From Bacteroidaceae bacterium (lineage in GTDB: Bacteria; Bacteroidota; Bacteroidia; Bacteroidales; Bacteroidaceae), in NCBI GenBank assembly GCA_017483765.1, contig JAFUVE010000004.1:1-43690 (forward strand): a DNA stretch of 43,690 nucleotides, read 5' to 3'. The position numbers and the translations under genes are program-made. The notes below the pieces were generated by a model, which ran no database searches, had not been told where the DNA came from, and saw only the letters and a list, made by a program, of their open reading frames with translations. Positions 42,901-43,690 of this stretch are shown here, one piece after another; position 1 is the first letter of the stretch; the number at the start of each line of letters is the position of its first letter.

Positions 42901-43347
42901 AGTCCTGAGGAAGGATTCGACTGCGACAACAACAGCTACATCGCAATCACTGGCACCGGCATCGGACTCAGCGCAGGAGCAGCACAAGGAGGTGGCGGCA
43001 TGGGCGGCGGCTCATCGAGCAGCATTTCAAATGCAAAGCAAGGATACTACTTCAACACAAATTCCTTCAGCTACGCTGCCAACACCTACTACACCCTGGC
43101 TGACGCCAGCGGCAACAACCTCGTCACCTACAGCCTGCCAAGCAGTCTGAGTTGCTCATTGGCTTTGTTCACGGCCAAAGGCATGGTGAAAGGCAGCAAG
43201 TACTACCTGTGGTCCTCCACCACTGCACCGACTGACGCCACCACAGCATGGCACGGCATGTATCTCGGCAGCAGCACTGTGGGTACCACCCAGGCAAAGT
43301 TCTTCAAGAACAGCAACACAAGCGTGAATTATTTCACGGCACAATAG
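39967..43347 (+). CDS. Secreted dockerin and Cthe_2159-like beta-helix protein
   Basis: A 1126-aa exported protein. Signal peptide: MKKLLMTLVGMICMTAAMAY. About residues 85-138 are a dockerin-type EF-hand pair: GDVNRDGKVDISDIVAIIN and ADVNSDKGVDISDIVAVIN, almost the same cassette as at the end of the BspA-like protein. The body (about 220-1080) has the hallmarks of the Cthe_2159 polysaccharide-binding family (parallel beta-helix with Ca): GAPINIQDGKRIVVSA, CTINVLAAAKDGVHC, then many GGTIDISN/GGSITVTQ-type coils and Gly-rich loops such as GGGWGGGGWGMES. Related proteins bind pectate. The start at 39967 is preferred to an upstream extension because it gives a proper signal peptide. It is divergent from AraC and ends before a terminator. 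A role as an adhesin or polymer-binding scaffold is inferred. Confidence 0.85.
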   Translation: MKKLLMTLVGMICMTAAMAYDVYPYLTIESADGNTTSIGAKGLTLTADDQGSLIAANSEETKTFTLSDLAKMYFSGSNETNTLKGDVNRDGKVDISDIVAIINQIAGTATYADADVNSDKGVDISDIVAVINIIAGTDDSSSDDDTSSEELTDTIQTLNISMANVTYRFRSEDLDTMTFENGTTLTVLDRTFTLSEVTSMYVDNTDYYDNEVDVIYDDSYASIFIAGNIAQYVSATEAAAHVVLTQGSVTDEVTYNLSGQSDDGSFYMTGNYKATIDLRGLTLTNPNGAPINIQDGKRIVVSAKKDTENTLKDGSASAEKGCLVIKGHSEFKGKGILNVYAYGPSAHGIKSGEYMSVRNCTINVLAAAKDGVHCAEYLLMESGELNVSGVGDDCVQVELDGTESTGATTDHEDEDSGNIYMLDGTINLTSTADAVKGLKSAGDINISGGSITVTQSGSIITTDTDISYPTSIKADGNINITGGTIDITNTADGGKGISAEGVINIDESSATTNVTIKANGKGGTAENVSSSTSESEKSYKVYISLPTTGGGGMGPGGSGSNAWKNPVLYNSNGTMIASLTNTVTKSSGYSTVTFYYYDFKDADTSVGYYIKGDDYTSRGGWGGGGTYSIVTETFSAPTSGSDIYYSISNSYTTSGSTRTYALSNVTNTYSGTTDASEESGTGYNAIGLKTDSILTISGGTIDISNSGAMSKSIKSNQNVIINGGTITLKPSGEMQVINNDASYSSGIKCDDLTINDGTVKMTVTGKAGRGISAKNVITNGGELTITNSGAGVSGTSDSYTAKCIKADTSVKLNAGTITLTASGTGGKGIKSAGTYTQGTSDGNGPTLTVTTTGSSLGGSTSGGGGWGGGGWGMESSGGSSAKGIKVMGTAVLYGGQTEIYTSTDGAEGFESKTSVDIQGGKHYFKCYDDCINSAGAIYFNGGVTVCWSTGNDAVDSNYGRSGAITIGNGAAFAYTTKGSPEEGFDCDNNSYIAITGTGIGLSAGAAQGGGGMGGGSSSSISNAKQGYYFNTNSFSYAANTYYTLADASGNNLVTYSLPSSLSCSLALFTAKGMVKGSKYYLWSSTTAPTDATTAWHGMYLGSSTVGTTQAKFFKNSNTSVNYFTAQ

Positions 43348-43370
43348 TCCCCGCCTTCAGTTATAAAGAC

Positions 43371-43410
43371 AAAGAGTGTGCCAACCACAGGAGTTGGTCC
43401 ACTCTTTTTT
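43371..43410 (+). terminator. Terminator after the beta-helix gene
   Basis: AAAGAGTG (43371-43378) pairs with CACTCTTT (43400-43407), with CCAAC/GTTGG (43381-43385 and 43393-43397) pairing inside, followed by TTT. A typical intrinsic terminator. Confidence 0.85.
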
Positions 43411-43463
43411 CGTTACAAGACACCTGCCCGACAGGCACAACAACGGAGTTGTAGGAGGTGACA

Positions 43464-43599
43464 GATTCTGGAGCAGCGAGAGCAGAGCCAAGCTTGCTTG
43501 AGCTATGCCGAAACTTCCGATTAAGCCGAACGTAATGTCAAGCTTGCTTGAACATTACTGAGGCGTAGGAAGTTCGCCGTAGGCAATCGCGACAGAATC
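43464..43599. other. Multi-hairpin element, copy 2
   Basis: Outer arms GATTCTG (43464-43470) and CAGAATC (43593-43599), middle arms AACTTCC (43512-43518) and GGAAGTT (43568-43574), and an inner hairpin GTAATGT-CAAGC/GCTTG-A-ACATTAC (43532-43558). The segment 43480-43509 shares about 30 bases with the element at 6313-6415 on the opposite strand. No open frame with family-like sequence is present. It may be a mobile or regulatory structured repeat. Confidence 0.6.
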
Positions 43600-43609
43600 C
43601 TATGTAATG

Positions 43610-43690
43610 AAATCCGTTTTTACACGTAAGCCCCTCCTGATAAGTACGGCATAAATGCTTCGTGTAGGAGGTGAAAAATCCGTTTTTACA
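43610..43690. repeat. Direct repeat at window end
   Basis: AAATCCGTTTTTACA occurs at 43610-43624 and again at 43676-43690, 66 bases apart and cut by the window end. GTAGGAGGTGA also occurs at 43451-43461 and 43664-43674. The array may go on outside the window. Confidence 0.75.

Noticed and set aside
43610-43690. A CRISPR array at the window end
   Set aside because: Only two 15-base copies are visible, no cas gene is present, and the repeats are shorter than known CRISPR repeats.

Overview
The window looks like chromosomal DNA of a gut or rumen Bacteroidales bacterium, most likely a Prevotella/Segatella relative. The evidence is the recurring Bacteroidetes-type -7 promoter box TAnnTTTG in front of many genes, a BspA-type surface protein, GH3, GH30 and CE1-CE6 enzymes with C-termini typical of Prevotella secreted enzymes, AddAB-type RecB nucleases and Bacteroidetes-style AraC regulators. 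No rRNA, tRNA, CRISPR array, transposase, integrase or SusC/SusD pair was recognised. Several gene starts were moved downstream because the longest open frame begins inside or upstream of a -7 box.

Layout. 1-1880: AT-rich, poorly coding DNA with folded non-coding elements, two small unknown genes and a fragment of a FISUMP-type surface protein. 1881-6200: an inositol-monophosphatase-family enzyme, a two-part protein with a macro-like C-terminus, a 23-bp bidirectional terminator and a GH3 lipoprotein. 6640-10199: a compact three-gene operon (antitoxin, YoeB/Txe toxin, 993-aa protein with AlbA_2 and WYL-like parts), the best candidate here for an undescribed system. 10215-13979: a TlpA-type thiol-disulfide lipid/periplasmic protein, a WYL regulator and a DUF5715-type lipoprotein. 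14108-16332: a cut-off nuclease-like gene and an AAA-ATPase_like/PD-(D/E)XK_9 protein.

16963-20736 (minus strand) is a redox/iron/metal cluster: ferritin-like protein, PNPOx-like flavoprotein, a tiny winged helix protein, rubredoxin, ZIP transporter, radical SAM protein and flavodoxin, divergent from an AraC regulator. 21735-29143 holds greA and the addA-addB pair. 29450-43347 is an extracellular polysaccharide locus: SGNH esterase, BspA-dockerin protein, GH30 enzyme, CE1-CE6 double esterase, AraC regulator and a large dockerin-bearing beta-helix protein of the Cthe_2159 (pectate-binding) type.

The intergenic DNA is unusually rich in patterned sequence: seven-, eight- and nine-base tandem repeats, REP-like GACGCC palindromes, a repeat family of about 180 bp with three copies, and two multi-hairpin elements sharing a 30-base core. 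A 19-bp palindromic motif lies exactly 9 bp upstream of the -7 box in front of both the nuclease stub and addAB, suggesting a shared (possibly DNA-damage) regulon.
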